From NCBI GenBank assembly GCA_965650335.1, contig CBFGOI010000103.1:1-17240 (forward strand): a DNA stretch of 17,240 nucleotides, read 5' to 3'. The position numbers and the translations under genes are program-made. How positions within the stretch are numbered: the first letter of the stretch is position 1; every line of letters begins with the position of its first letter. Shown piece by piece: positions 1 to 6,467 of this stretch. The DNA comes from Paradesertivirga sp965650335 (lineage in GTDB: Bacteria; Bacteroidota; Bacteroidia; Sphingobacteriales; Sphingobacteriaceae). The notes under the pieces were generated by a model that saw only the letters and a list, made by a program, of their open reading frames with translations, was not told where the DNA came from and made no database searches.

Positions 1-142
1 CAAGAATTTTCATAGTTGTTGACTTGCCTGCTCCATTGGGCCCTAAAAAACCAAGGATCTTTCCCGGCTCTGCGGAAAAGCTAATACCATCAATTGCTTT
101 TTGCTGTCCGTATATTTTTGTAAGTCCTTCTACCAGTATCAA
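1..142 (-). CDS. ABC transporter ATP-binding protein, GldA-like (partial, C-terminal part outside window)
   Basis: Only the first 47 codons are visible. They read from a TTG start at 142-140 (LILVEGLTKIYGQQKAIDGI...) into a complete Walker A motif, GPNGAGKST, and stop at the window edge, so the signature, Walker B and switch motifs cannot be seen. ABC ATPases of this class energise an exporter. The N-terminal pattern (VEGLTKIYG, the spacing to GFLGPNGAGKSTTMKIL) resembles GldA, the ATPase of the gliding-associated ABC transporter of Bacteroidota, but many exporter ATPases look alike here and the symbol is withheld. The start is TTG because an in-frame TGA lies two codons upstream and no ATG is available; ATT or CTG would be the alternatives. 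The gene is divergent from glyS across an AT-rich 146-base gap. Confidence 0.85.
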   Translation of the reverse strand, partial: MILVEGLTKIYGQQKAIDGISFSAEPGKILGFLGPNGAGKSTTMKIL

Positions 143-175
143 AATTCAAGATTTAAAATTCAAAATTATAAATAC
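141..175. repeat. AT-rich heptamer-periodic tract
   Basis: Read on the plus strand the tract splits into five consecutive 7-mers: AAAATTC, AAGATTT, AAAATTC, AAAATTA, TAAATAC. It overlaps the start region of the GldA-like gene. The 7-nt period is visible directly; a biological role is not. Confidence 0.5.
161..168 (-). promoter_or_regulatory. Possible -7 box for the GldA-like gene
   Basis: On the minus strand this reads TAATTTTG, matching the Bacteroidota -7 consensus TAnnTTTG, and lies 18 bases before the TTG start. No convincing -33 element is present, and in such AT-rich repetitive sequence a chance match is easy. Confidence 0.3.
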
Positions 176-242
176 TTAGTCAAGTAAAGCTTAAATCTAA
201 TTTAAAATAAATGCATAGATTCACATTCTCACAATAAAATTG

Positions 243-277
243 TAAATCATAAATCATAATTCCTAAATCAAATTATA
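243..277. repeat. AT-rich heptamer-periodic tract upstream of glyS
   Basis: The plus strand divides into TAAATCA, TAAATCA, TAATTCC, TAAATCA, AATTATA: three identical heptamers and two degenerate ones. It runs up to the glyS -7 box and fills the place where a -33 element would be expected. Confidence 0.5.
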
Positions 278-281
278 TTTG
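274..281 (+). promoter_or_regulatory. Predicted -7 promoter box of glyS
   Basis: TATATTTG matches TAnnTTTG exactly and ends 7 bases before the glyS ATG. Transcription would then begin at or within a few bases of the start codon, implying a leaderless or near-leaderless mRNA. No clear TTTG-like -33 element is visible at 17-23 bases upstream. Confidence 0.6.
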
Positions 282-288
282 CAGCATC

Positions 289-1767
289 ATGAGTAAAAAT
301 AACGACGAACGGTTTAAAAACGTCATATCCCACGCAAAAGAATATGGATTTGTATTCCAGTCTAGCGAAATCTACGATGGCTTAAGCGCTGTGTATGATT
401 ACGGACAAAATGGAGCAGAACTAAAAAATAATATAAAGGCCTATTGGTGGAAATCAATGGTTCAAATGCATGAAAATATTGTTGGCATTGATTCGGCAAT
501 TTTTATGCATCCAACTGTATGGAAAGCTTCTGGTCACGTTGATGGTTTTAGCGATCCGATGATCGACAACAAAGATTCGAAAAAGCGTTACCGTGCCGAT
601 CAGCTACTTGAAGATAAAATTGCCCGATACGAAAAGGACGGAAAAACAGAGAAAGCGGAAAGACTGCAATCTGATATGGATGCGGCTTTGAAAGCTGAAA
701 ACTTAACCGTTTTACGCGATTTGATTATTGAGCATGAAATTGCGTGCCCGATATCAGGCACAAAAAACTGGACCGATGTACGTCAGTTCAACTTAATGTT
801 TTCAACACAGATGGGCGCTGTCGCAGATGATGCCGATTTAGTCTATCTGCGTCCGGAAACAGCACAAGGGATTTTCGTAAATTATCTAAACGTTCAGAAA
901 ACAGGCAGAATGAAAATCCCTTTCGGGATTGCACAAATAGGAAAAGCTTTCAGAAACGAAGTGATTGCCCGCCAATTTATTATGCGGATGCGCGAATTTG
1001 AGCAAATGGAAATGCAATTTTTCGTTCGCCCTGGTACCGAGATGGAGTGGTACGCCTATTGGAAAGAAGCACGTTTGAGATGGCATAAAGCCTTAGGCAC
1101 AGATCCTGCAAAATATCGTTTCCACGATCATACCAAACTTGCTCATTACGCTAATGCTGCTGTGGATATCGAATTTGAATTTCCTTTCGGATTTAAAGAA
1201 GTGGAAGGCATACATAGCCGTACTGATTTCGATTTGAGTCAGCATCAGCAATTCTCGGGCAAAAAACTTCAGTATTTCGATAACGATTTGAACGAAGATG
1301 GAAAACCGATTGGCAATTATATTCCTTATGTGATTGAAACATCGATCGGGCTCGACCGTATGTTCTTGTTAACAATGATCAATGCCTATGAAGAAGAGGA
1401 TTTAAGTGAGGGCGACAAAAAAGATAGCAGAGTTGTATTAAGACTTCATCCTTGCCTGGCGCCGGTAAAAGCAGCAATCTTTCCACTGACCAAAAAAGAC
1501 GGACTTCCTGAAAAAGCAAAAGAAATTATGAACAGTTTGAAACTGGATCATAATGTTATTTACGAGGAGAAAGATGCCATCGGCAAACGTTATCGCAGAC
1601 AAGATGCCATTGGTACACCATTTTGTATTACAGTAGATCATCAGACGCTTGAGGACAATACGGTTACCATCAGGCACCGGGACACAATGGCCCAGGAACG
1701 GGTAGCAATTAACGACCTTGATAAATTAATTGCCGGATTAGTAAGCTGGAAAAATTTACTCGGATAA
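289..1767 (+). CDS. glyS: Glycine--tRNA ligase (homodimeric class II)
   Basis: Charges tRNA-Gly with glycine in the cytoplasm. The 492-residue length suits the homodimeric (eukaryote/archaea-like) GlyRS, not the alpha2beta2 enzyme. Visible elements in order: N-terminal catalytic start with WWKSMV near residue 53; the block RPETAQGIFVNYLNV (188-202); class II motif 2 with FRNE (221-224) followed by REFEQMEMQFF (235-245); motif 3 with GLDR (354-357); and a C-terminal anticodon-binding domain from about 382 to the end, ending in the typical VTIRHRDTMAQERV strand. No truncation or frameshift is apparent. ATG at 289 is chosen because it is the first start after the TATATTTG box and gives the usual N-terminus. 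The gene stands alone: divergent from the GldA-like gene, and followed by a hairpin and a separate promoter. Confidence 0.96.
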   Translation: MSKNNDERFKNVISHAKEYGFVFQSSEIYDGLSAVYDYGQNGAELKNNIKAYWWKSMVQMHENIVGIDSAIFMHPTVWKASGHVDGFSDPMIDNKDSKKRYRADQLLEDKIARYEKDGKTEKAERLQSDMDAALKAENLTVLRDLIIEHEIACPISGTKNWTDVRQFNLMFSTQMGAVADDADLVYLRPETAQGIFVNYLNVQKTGRMKIPFGIAQIGKAFRNEVIARQFIMRMREFEQMEMQFFVRPGTEMEWYAYWKEARLRWHKALGTDPAKYRFHDHTKLAHYANAAVDIEFEFPFGFKEVEGIHSRTDFDLSQHQQFSGKKLQYFDNDLNEDGKPIGNYIPYVIETSIGLDRMFLLTMINAYEEEDLSEGDKKDSRVVLRLHPCLAPVKAAIFPLTKKDGLPEKAKEIMNSLKLDHNVIYEEKDAIGKRYRRQDAIGTPFCITVDHQTLEDNTVTIRHRDTMAQERVAINDLDKLIAGLVSWKNLLG

Positions 1768-1781
1768 AAAACACATTTCTC

Positions 1782-1825
1782 ATTGCTTTGTCATCCCGAA
1801 TTTTTTTTCGAAACGGCAAAGCAAT
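1782..1825. repeat. Imperfect inverted repeat downstream of glyS
   Basis: ATTGCTTTG (1782-1790) pairs with CAAAGCAAT (1817-1825); the stem may extend by one wobble and one G-C pair, and the inner part carries CGAA (1797-1800) opposite TTCG (1807-1810) around a T-run. It starts 14 bases after the glyS stop. It may act as a 3' end or stabilising hairpin, or be a degenerate REP-like element; no U-tract follows the outer stem, so it is not a classical intrinsic terminator on the plus strand. Confidence 0.5.
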
Positions 1826-1934
1826 AATTTAAACGATTATTTGTTTAAGAAGGAATGATTATTTACGACGGAATATTGAACTTTAACATGACATAAGTTT
1901 GATACTAATAGTTTCATAATCAATCAATTTTACG

Positions 1935-1942
1935 TATCTTTG
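1935..1942 (+). promoter_or_regulatory. Predicted -7 promoter box of the L,D-transpeptidase gene
   Basis: TATCTTTG is an exact match to TAnnTTTG. TTTC at 1912-1915, 19 bases upstream, could serve as a weak -33 element. A start of transcription near 1949 would give a leader of about 60 bases, ending in a modest purine stretch (GAGGAAAA, 1997-2004) before the ATG. Confidence 0.6.
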
Positions 1943-2009
1943 TAACACAAAAACCAAAAAGAAAAACTATCGAATAAACTCTACGCAACAATTACTGAGG
2001 AAAATTTAT

Positions 2010-2828
2010 ATGATGAAGAGAAGGATATTTCGCGGAGCTGCATATGTAATTTTAACATTAAGTATACCTGCGATTGGCTGGGGTTTAAAAGAAAAAGAAG
2101 TAATCTCCAATGTTCCTGTTAAACAAGAACAATTAAACGTAAAATCTACCGTAGTTTCTGAAACTGTTTCTGCAGAGACTTTATTCAACGATCATATTAA
2201 AGAAATTTATAATCTAGCTGGCTTGAAAGATGCTTCGTTGGACTTTGACGTCTATAAAAAAGCAATAACCGGCTACTATAATCTGAAAAGCAATTTTAAA
2301 GTATCAGCTGACAAGCAAATACTTTCAATTGTTGATTTTACCAAGCCGAGCAGTCAGAAGCGTTTATGGATTGTGGATCTTGGAAGTAAAAAGCTTTTAT
2401 ACCATACACTTGTTGCTCATGGTAGAGGAAGTGGCGGATTAATGGCGACTAACTTCTCAAACACGGAAGAATCACATCAAAGTAGTTTAGGATTTTATGT
2501 TACCGATGATACTTATGTTGGCAAACATGGATTATCCTTGAGATTGAATGGATTAGATAAAGGATATAACGATAACGCACTTGCCCGTGCAATTGTAGTA
2601 CATGGCGCAGATTATGTAAGTGAGCGCTTCGTAAATCAAAATGGTTATTTAGGCAGAAGCCACGGCTGCCCTGCTTTACCAGTTGAGCTTACCGGTGAAA
2701 TTATCAAAACGATTAAAGGGAAAACCGCTTTATTTATCTACAGCGCACCTGTAAAATCCAATTTTCTAAATGCTGATTTAGCAATTAATAGCTTTATGTC
2801 TGCAAATCAAGCATTAGCAACTTTATAA
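2010..2828 (+). CDS. Murein L,D-transpeptidase catalytic-domain protein (YkuD_2-like), exported
   Basis: Predicted to act on peptidoglycan in the periplasm, by transpeptidation or cleavage at meso-DAP residues. The N-terminus is a membrane-targeting segment (MMKRR, then a hydrophobic stretch at about 10-25). The catalytic domain covers roughly 95-245 and begins near LWIVDLGSKKLLYHTLVAHG. It carries the conserved HG at 198-199 and the motif SHGCPALP (217-224) with the likely nucleophile Cys220, typical of the 'L,D-transpeptidase catalytic domain family' common in Bacteroidota. At 272 residues the length is normal for that group. The leading ATG ATG doublet leaves 2010 and 2013 as alternative starts with the same protein. 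It has its own promoter and terminator, so it is monocistronic. The residue pattern is strong; the exact bond formed or cut cannot be read from sequence. Confidence 0.88.
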   Translation: MMKRRIFRGAAYVILTLSIPAIGWGLKEKEVISNVPVKQEQLNVKSTVVSETVSAETLFNDHIKEIYNLAGLKDASLDFDVYKKAITGYYNLKSNFKVSADKQILSIVDFTKPSSQKRLWIVDLGSKKLLYHTLVAHGRGSGGLMATNFSNTEESHQSSLGFYVTDDTYVGKHGLSLRLNGLDKGYNDNALARAIVVHGADYVSERFVNQNGYLGRSHGCPALPVELTGEIIKTIKGKTALFIYSAPVKSNFLNADLAINSFMSANQALATL

Positions 2829-2848
2829 AAGACATATAATTATACAGG

Positions 2849-2874
2849 AAGGTGGCCATCGAGCCACCTTTTTT
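2849..2874 (+). terminator. Intrinsic terminator after the L,D-transpeptidase gene
   Basis: GGTGGC (2851-2856) pairs with GCCACC (2863-2868) around a 6-base loop, followed directly by six T (2869-2874). The flanking AA/TT adds two pairs. Located 20 bases after the stop codon. Confidence 0.92.
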
Positions 2875-2952
2875 GTTTTATAACTTTATCTTCAAGTAAC
2901 GTAACAGGTACAAAAATTGCGAAGAAGAGAAAAACGATTGATTTTTGGGATT

Positions 2953-2981
2953 AAAAAAAGCCTGGATATACGAATCCAAGC
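2953..2981 (-). terminator. Intrinsic terminator facing the minus strand
   Basis: On the minus strand GCTTGGAT pairs with ATCCAGGC (8 pairs, one of them G-U) around a 6-base loop, followed by seven T (complement of 2953-2959). The nearest minus-strand gene upstream, the old yellow enzyme, ends 366 bases away at 3347. The terminator therefore ends either a very long 3' untranslated region or an unannotated minus-strand RNA. Confidence 0.75.
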
Positions 2982-3342
2982 TTGTTCTTTGCCCGGTCAT
3001 TGCGGCACTCAAGTTCGTACCTTGTTCGAGACTTGTTTGATCATCCTACGTTGGCGAACGTAAGATCCCCGAAGCTGTCCCGAAGCAGTCTCGAACAAGC
3101 CCCGAAGGAAGTGACACCCTGCTGTCTTAAAAAAGTAACATGTTCGAGATGGATAAAGAACAGGGGACGGGGAGAATTGGCTGTTGCACGAAGACAGGTA
3201 TTAATCTAGAGTGCTAGTCTGAGCTTTTTGCTTCTTTGCTTTTTAGACATGCCCGAAAAGAAAAAGCATCTGGAGGGGTGTTAAAGAAAAGCTCGGTTCG
3301 AGTAAAAGGTTGACAAATTTGGGGCAGATCCCCAGTAACCTT
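2982..3342. repeat. Structured intergenic element of nested inverted repeats and 11-nt units
   Basis: No credible gene fills this stretch. It holds TGTTCTTT (2983-2990) opposite AAAGAACA (3155-3162); inside that, a perfect 13-base arm pair CTTGTTCGAGACT (3021-3033) and AGTCTCGAACAAG (3087-3099); and at the tip TACGTT/AACGTA (3047-3052, 3057-3062) around GGCG. Three plus-strand 11-mers (3014-3046) and four minus-strand 11-mers (3063-3106) begin with TTCG or TTTG. To the right, GAGCTTTT (3221-3228) faces AAAAGCTC (3287-3294) and encloses TGCTTTTT/AAAAAGCA (3237-3244, 3261-3268). G+C at 3001-3120 is 64 of 120 bases, above the flanks. It could be a dispersed repeat, a structured RNA on the minus strand, or both. 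Confidence 0.6.
3306..3342 (-). terminator. Possible hairpin 3' end for the old yellow enzyme gene
   Basis: AAGGTT (3306-3311) faces AACCTT (3337-3342), and inside it GGGG (3321-3324) faces CCCC (3330-3333). On the minus strand the structure begins 4 bases after the stop codon and is followed by only a short T-run, so termination would be weak or dependent on another factor. Confidence 0.4.
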
Positions 3343-3346
3343 CAAT

Positions 3347-4408
3347 TTATTTAGCTCTCTGATATTGAGGCGGCCATTCTACATCAACGCCAAGTTGTCT
3401 GGCTGCGTGTAATGGAAAATATGGATCTCTTAACATTTCCCGTGCAAGAAAAACCATGTCAGCCTTACCAGATGAAATAATCTCTTCAGCCTGTGCAGCC
3501 TGGATTATAAATCCTACGGCGGCAGTCAGCATTGCAGAATTCTCCTTGATTGCCTGAGCAAAAGGCACCTGATATCCGGGAGCTACCGGAATTTTCGCAT
3601 TTGGCACGTTTCCACCACTGGAACAATCGACTAAATCTACTCCCTCATCGAATAATACAGAAGCTAGTCTGACAGAATCGTCGATATCCCAACCACCTTC
3701 CGTCCAATCAGTCGCGGAGATGCGCACAAATAAAGGGAGACCCGCAGGCCACACCTCTTTAATTGCCTGTATGATTTCAACTAAAAACCGGATACGATTC
3801 TCAAAAGATCCCCCGTAGTTATCAGTTCTGATGTTAGATAAAGGAGATAAAAACTCCTGAATTAAGTAACCATGAGCAGCATGAACCTCCAGAACCTTGA
3901 ACCCAGCTTGCAGGGCTCGTAGAGCTCCCGATTTAAAATCCTGAACAACTTGATGTATTTCAACTAAAGAAAGTTCAGAAGGAGGGATATATTTTTCAGA
4001 GTAAGCAAGAGCACTTGGAGCTACTGGTGTCCATCCCCCATTTTCGATTTGAATGGCAGTACCACCTTTCCAGGGTTCAATGGTACTTGCTTTCCGACCG
4101 GCATGAGCCAGCTGCATCCCGGCGACACTACCCTGAGTATGAATAAAATCGGCTATTTCCTTAAGTCCCGCAATATGATCATCGCTCCAGATGCCTAAGT
4201 CGGCAAGAGTTATTCTGCCTTCCGGCGATACCGCAGTTGCCTCTGTCATCACTAACCCGGCTCCGCCTACCGCCCTGGTTCCCAAGTGGACCAAATGCCA
4301 GTTATTAGAAAATCCATTAATGCTAGAGTATTGACACATTGGAGAAACACCAATTCTGTTCTTAAACTCTATTTCTTTAATTTTTAGCGTTGAAAAAAGA
4401 GAAGCCAT
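3347..4408 (-). CDS. NADPH-dependent ene-reductase, old yellow enzyme family (YqjM class)
   Basis: An FMN-containing TIM-barrel oxidoreductase that reduces activated C=C bonds using NAD(P)H. Class-defining residues are visible: SPMCQYS with Cys25 and Tyr27, equivalent to YqjM Cys26 and Tyr28 (redox tuning and substrate contact); QLAHAGRKAS (99-108); the catalytic histidine pair in EVHAAHGYL (His176, His179, with Tyr181); RTDNYGGSFENR (194-205); and the C-terminal PPQYQRAK, whose Arg351 matches the 'arginine finger' that thermophilic-like OYEs insert into the neighbouring subunit. The length, 353 residues, is slightly above YqjM. The physiological substrate cannot be read from the sequence. 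The gene is separated by 138 bases from the upstream operon and seems independently transcribed. NamA/YqjM would be the nearest named homologue; I leave the symbol blank. Confidence 0.93.
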   Translation of the reverse strand: MASLFSTLKIKEIEFKNRIGVSPMCQYSSINGFSNNWHLVHLGTRAVGGAGLVMTEATAVSPEGRITLADLGIWSDDHIAGLKEIADFIHTQGSVAGMQLAHAGRKASTIEPWKGGTAIQIENGGWTPVAPSALAYSEKYIPPSELSLVEIHQVVQDFKSGALRALQAGFKVLEVHAAHGYLIQEFLSPLSNIRTDNYGGSFENRIRFLVEIIQAIKEVWPAGLPLFVRISATDWTEGGWDIDDSVRLASVLFDEGVDLVDCSSGGNVPNAKIPVAPGYQVPFAQAIKENSAMLTAAVGFIIQAAQAEEIISSGKADMVFLAREMLRDPYFPLHAARQLGVDVEWPPQYQRAK

Positions 4409-4503
4409 AACGATCTTTTAATAAGACAAAAAATAATGTTAGTAGTTTGTGGCAGGCCGGATTTTTACCATATTGTTATGTTTATCAATTTTCAGAATAG
4501 AGG

Positions 4504-4527
4504 AAAATCTTGCAAATCCTCGCAAGA
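4504..4527 (-). terminator. Possible terminator of the receptor/BtuF-like/TraB operon
   Basis: On the minus strand TCTTGC pairs with GCAAGA (window 4522-4527 and 4508-4513) around an 8-base loop, followed by TTTT. It lies about 20 bases beyond the TraB-family stop codon. The stem is short and the T-run is only four bases. Confidence 0.4.
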
Positions 4528-4546
4528 CTTGTTAAAATAGATTTAT

Positions 4547-5449
4547 CTACTTCAAGGCCATCGGCGTCAGAGTATATCCAAGATTTTTCAGCAAAGCAAT
4601 CAGGCCATCATCGCCAACTAAATGGCCTGCTCCGACAGCAAAAAAAGCGGGGCCATTTATCATGAGTTGCGGCATTTCCCTGATCCAATCCCTATTTCTT
4701 TTAGAAAGCAATTCATTCATCTCCCCGGCTGTATAATCCTCATTTTTAAGGAAAGCTGTTTCTATAGCTTTGAGATCCTGACGTTTGTAACTTCCAAACA
4801 ATTCCTTACTTTCTTCTATCATCCTATCGCTCTCGCGGACAGTTTTAAGCAACAATTCTTTTTGTCGTGACATAGAACCATCAAATAAAAATGCACCCTG
4901 TTCTTCCAGCGTCTCGAATCCTATCACATTTATTTTTAATTTTTTAGCCTCGCTTTGAAAATACATATCCAATGCTGGATTTTGAGGAGTAATGCTGATG
5001 GGTAAAAGAAAAGACATCAATGTAACTTGAACTGCTGACGGCTTTAATCCGTTTAAGGAGCTCAGATTCATTCCGGTTTTCATCGTAAAGAAAGAATCAA
5101 CTTCGGCAAATTCCCTTGTTGAAAGTATTTTATCGAGAGTAGTCTCTTTAAGCAGCATCAAAGGCATCAGCTTCTGAGCCATGGACGCCTCGTCTTCCAT
5201 AATAAGTTCGCCAACCAGCGTTTTTGCCTTTTTTAATTGATTGATAACCTGCGGCAAAGTGTCCAAAAAACTCTTTCCGACAAGATGATAAGTCCCAAAT
5301 ATAAAGGATGGTTCCTTCAATCCTTTACCACTTATTTCCCATAATAAACCGGCTCGCGACTCCGATTTTATCAGATTCTGGGCAAATGCGCTAAAACTTA
5401 AAAATGAGATAATTAAGCTTAAAGTAATGAATCTCAATTGTGTTTTCAC
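4547..5449 (-). CDS. TraB/GumN family protein, exported
   Basis: A 300-residue protein with a clear signal peptide: a charged start, a hydrophobic core at about 7-20, and likely cleavage after SAFA or SAFAQ (residues 20-24). The mature part shows the two TraB/GumN landmarks: GTYHLVG at 52-58, which gives the GxxH motif, and GAGHLVGDDGL near the C-terminus (273-283). In the TIKI branch of this superfamily such GxxH/GxxH-type motifs contribute to a metal-dependent protease site; whether this bacterial member is a protease is inference only. The start codon lies 10 bases after the stop of the BtuF-like gene, so the two are very probably co-transcribed and may be translationally coupled. Function is unassigned in most Bacteroidota. 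Confidence 0.85.
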   Translation of the reverse strand: MKTQLRFITLSLIISFLSFSAFAQNLIKSESRAGLLWEISGKGLKEPSFIFGTYHLVGKSFLDTLPQVINQLKKAKTLVGELIMEDEASMAQKLMPLMLLKETTLDKILSTREFAEVDSFFTMKTGMNLSSLNGLKPSAVQVTLMSFLLPISITPQNPALDMYFQSEAKKLKINVIGFETLEEQGAFLFDGSMSRQKELLLKTVRESDRMIEESKELFGSYKRQDLKAIETAFLKNEDYTAGEMNELLSKRNRDWIREMPQLMINGPAFFAVGAGHLVGDDGLIALLKNLGYTLTPMALK

Positions 5450-5459
5450 AGGTATTTTA

Positions 5460-6443
5460 TTAAGTGGAAAATTTCAGCCAACCCTTTCCTTCATAACCAA
5501 AAACAAATTGTTTAGGGTGGATGATTTCTGCTAATAACTCTATTGTATCAACTACTTTTTGACTTGATCGATTAAAATATTGATTCCCATCGGCGATATA
5601 AACCCTGTTATTTTTCACAGCTGATAAATCATTCCAGCCCGGCAATTCGAGCAATAAATTTATTTCCTGTAAAGTTCTATCCATCGGAAAACCACATGGA
5701 GCGATGACCAGAATATCCGGATCTGCAGCCTGGATTGCAGAAAAATCAACATAACCGGAATGCTTCCCACTTTGGGCGAGTAAAGGAGTGCCGCCAGCGA
5801 TTTGAATTAATTCTGGCGTCCAGTTACCCGCGATCATTAGCGGTGAAAGCCATTCGATACACGCCACCGTCGGACGCTGTTCCACAAATTTTAATTTGTG
5901 ATGAATTAAATCACAGCGCTCTTGAAGCTCTTCCACAAAGGTCTCACCACTTTCTTTAACACCTAATTTTTCGGCCAGTACTATAATCTCATTGAAAATA
6001 TCCTTAAGATCTCTAGGGTTTAATGAAATTATCTCAACATTATTCTCCAAAACAGCCTGTAAAGTCTGTTCAACGTCTTTTAAAGACACTGCGCAAACTT
6101 CGCACTGCGCCTGGGTAATAATAACAGCGGGATCCAATCCTTTCACCGCGTCCTTATCAATTGTATAGATTGATAAAGCTTCTGATAAAATATCCTTTAC
6201 CTGTCTATCAATTTCAGCACTTGAGGAACCGGAGATAAATTTCGCAGAAGAACAAACGGGTAAACTAACGATACTTTCAGGTGAGTCGCATTCGTGAGAG
6301 CGGCCAACCAATTGATCTTTTAACCCTAGTGCGCAAACAATTTCGGTAGCGGCGGGAAGAAGTGATATTATTCTTTTTTCTGGCATTTGTGCAAAGGTAC
6401 AATTCAAAATAAAAAATGCTGTGAGCCAAATGGCAAACAGCAT
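5460..6443 (-). CDS. BtuF-like periplasmic binding protein (helical-backbone metal receptor superfamily)
   Basis: Predicted to bind a metal chelate, perhaps a corrinoid or siderophore, for ABC uptake. The body begins RIISLLPAATEIVCALGL, the usual opening of BtuF/cobalamin-binding proteins, followed by RSHECDSP near 49-56, ITQAQCEVCAVS near 109-120, and a C-terminal lobe with AGNWTPELI...AGG and DPDILVIAPCGF. These match the helical-backbone fold (Peripl_BP_2). Two starts compete. ATG at 6443 gives a hydrophobic leader (LFAIWLTAFFILNCTFAQ) that looks like a signal peptide ending in FAQ. ATG at 6386 gives MPEKR and no leader, and sits directly after a perfect TACCTTTG box. I prefer 6443 because the fold needs export. 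It lies 24 bases after the receptor stop and 10 bases before the TraB-family gene. No BtuC or BtuD partner is in the window. Confidence 0.85.
   Translation of the reverse strand: MLFAIWLTAFFILNCTFAQMPEKRIISLLPAATEIVCALGLKDQLVGRSHECDSPESIVSLPVCSSAKFISGSSSAEIDRQVKDILSEALSIYTIDKDAVKGLDPAVIITQAQCEVCAVSLKDVEQTLQAVLENNVEIISLNPRDLKDIFNEIIVLAEKLGVKESGETFVEELQERCDLIHHKLKFVEQRPTVACIEWLSPLMIAGNWTPELIQIAGGTPLLAQSGKHSGYVDFSAIQAADPDILVIAPCGFPMDRTLQEINLLLELPGWNDLSAVKNNRVYIADGNQYFNRSSQKVVDTIELLAEIIHPKQFVFGYEGKGWLKFST
6392..6399 (-). promoter_or_regulatory. -7-like box inside the leader of the BtuF-like gene
   Basis: The minus strand reads TACCTTTG, an exact TAnnTTTG match, ending 5 bases before the internal ATG at 6386. 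The same bases encode Cys-Thr-Phe-Ala of the putative signal peptide when the upstream start is used. If active it would give a leaderless internal transcript for the binding protein and the TraB-family gene. No -33 partner is evident. Confidence 0.4.
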
Positions 6444-6467
6444 TTTTTATTTACTATTTTAATATGA

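Noticed and set aside
2982..3209. Open frame of 75 codons on the plus strand inside the structured intergenic element.
   Set aside because: It runs through the inverted repeats and 11-nt units, has no recognisable domain, lies just after two terminators, and its codons follow the repeat pattern. It is chance coding capacity of the repeat.
3291..3310. CTCGGTTCGAG as a tRNA T-arm.
   Set aside because: The string forms a plain 4-bp hairpin. No acceptor, D or anticodon arms fit around it on either strand.
2953..3342. The structured region as tmRNA, RNase P RNA, SRP RNA or 6S RNA.
   Set aside because: I find no tag-peptide reading frame, no RNase P core segment of the GAGGAAAGTC type and no SRP GGAAG-loop context on either strand. 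A 6S-like shape (outer stem, bubble, inner stem) cannot be excluded but is not supported by sequence.
2953..3342. Transposon remnant or MITE in the intergenic region.
   Set aside because: The inverted repeats are internal and nested, no target-site duplication was found at the outer ends, and there is no trace of a transposase. A non-autonomous element remains possible but is not shown.
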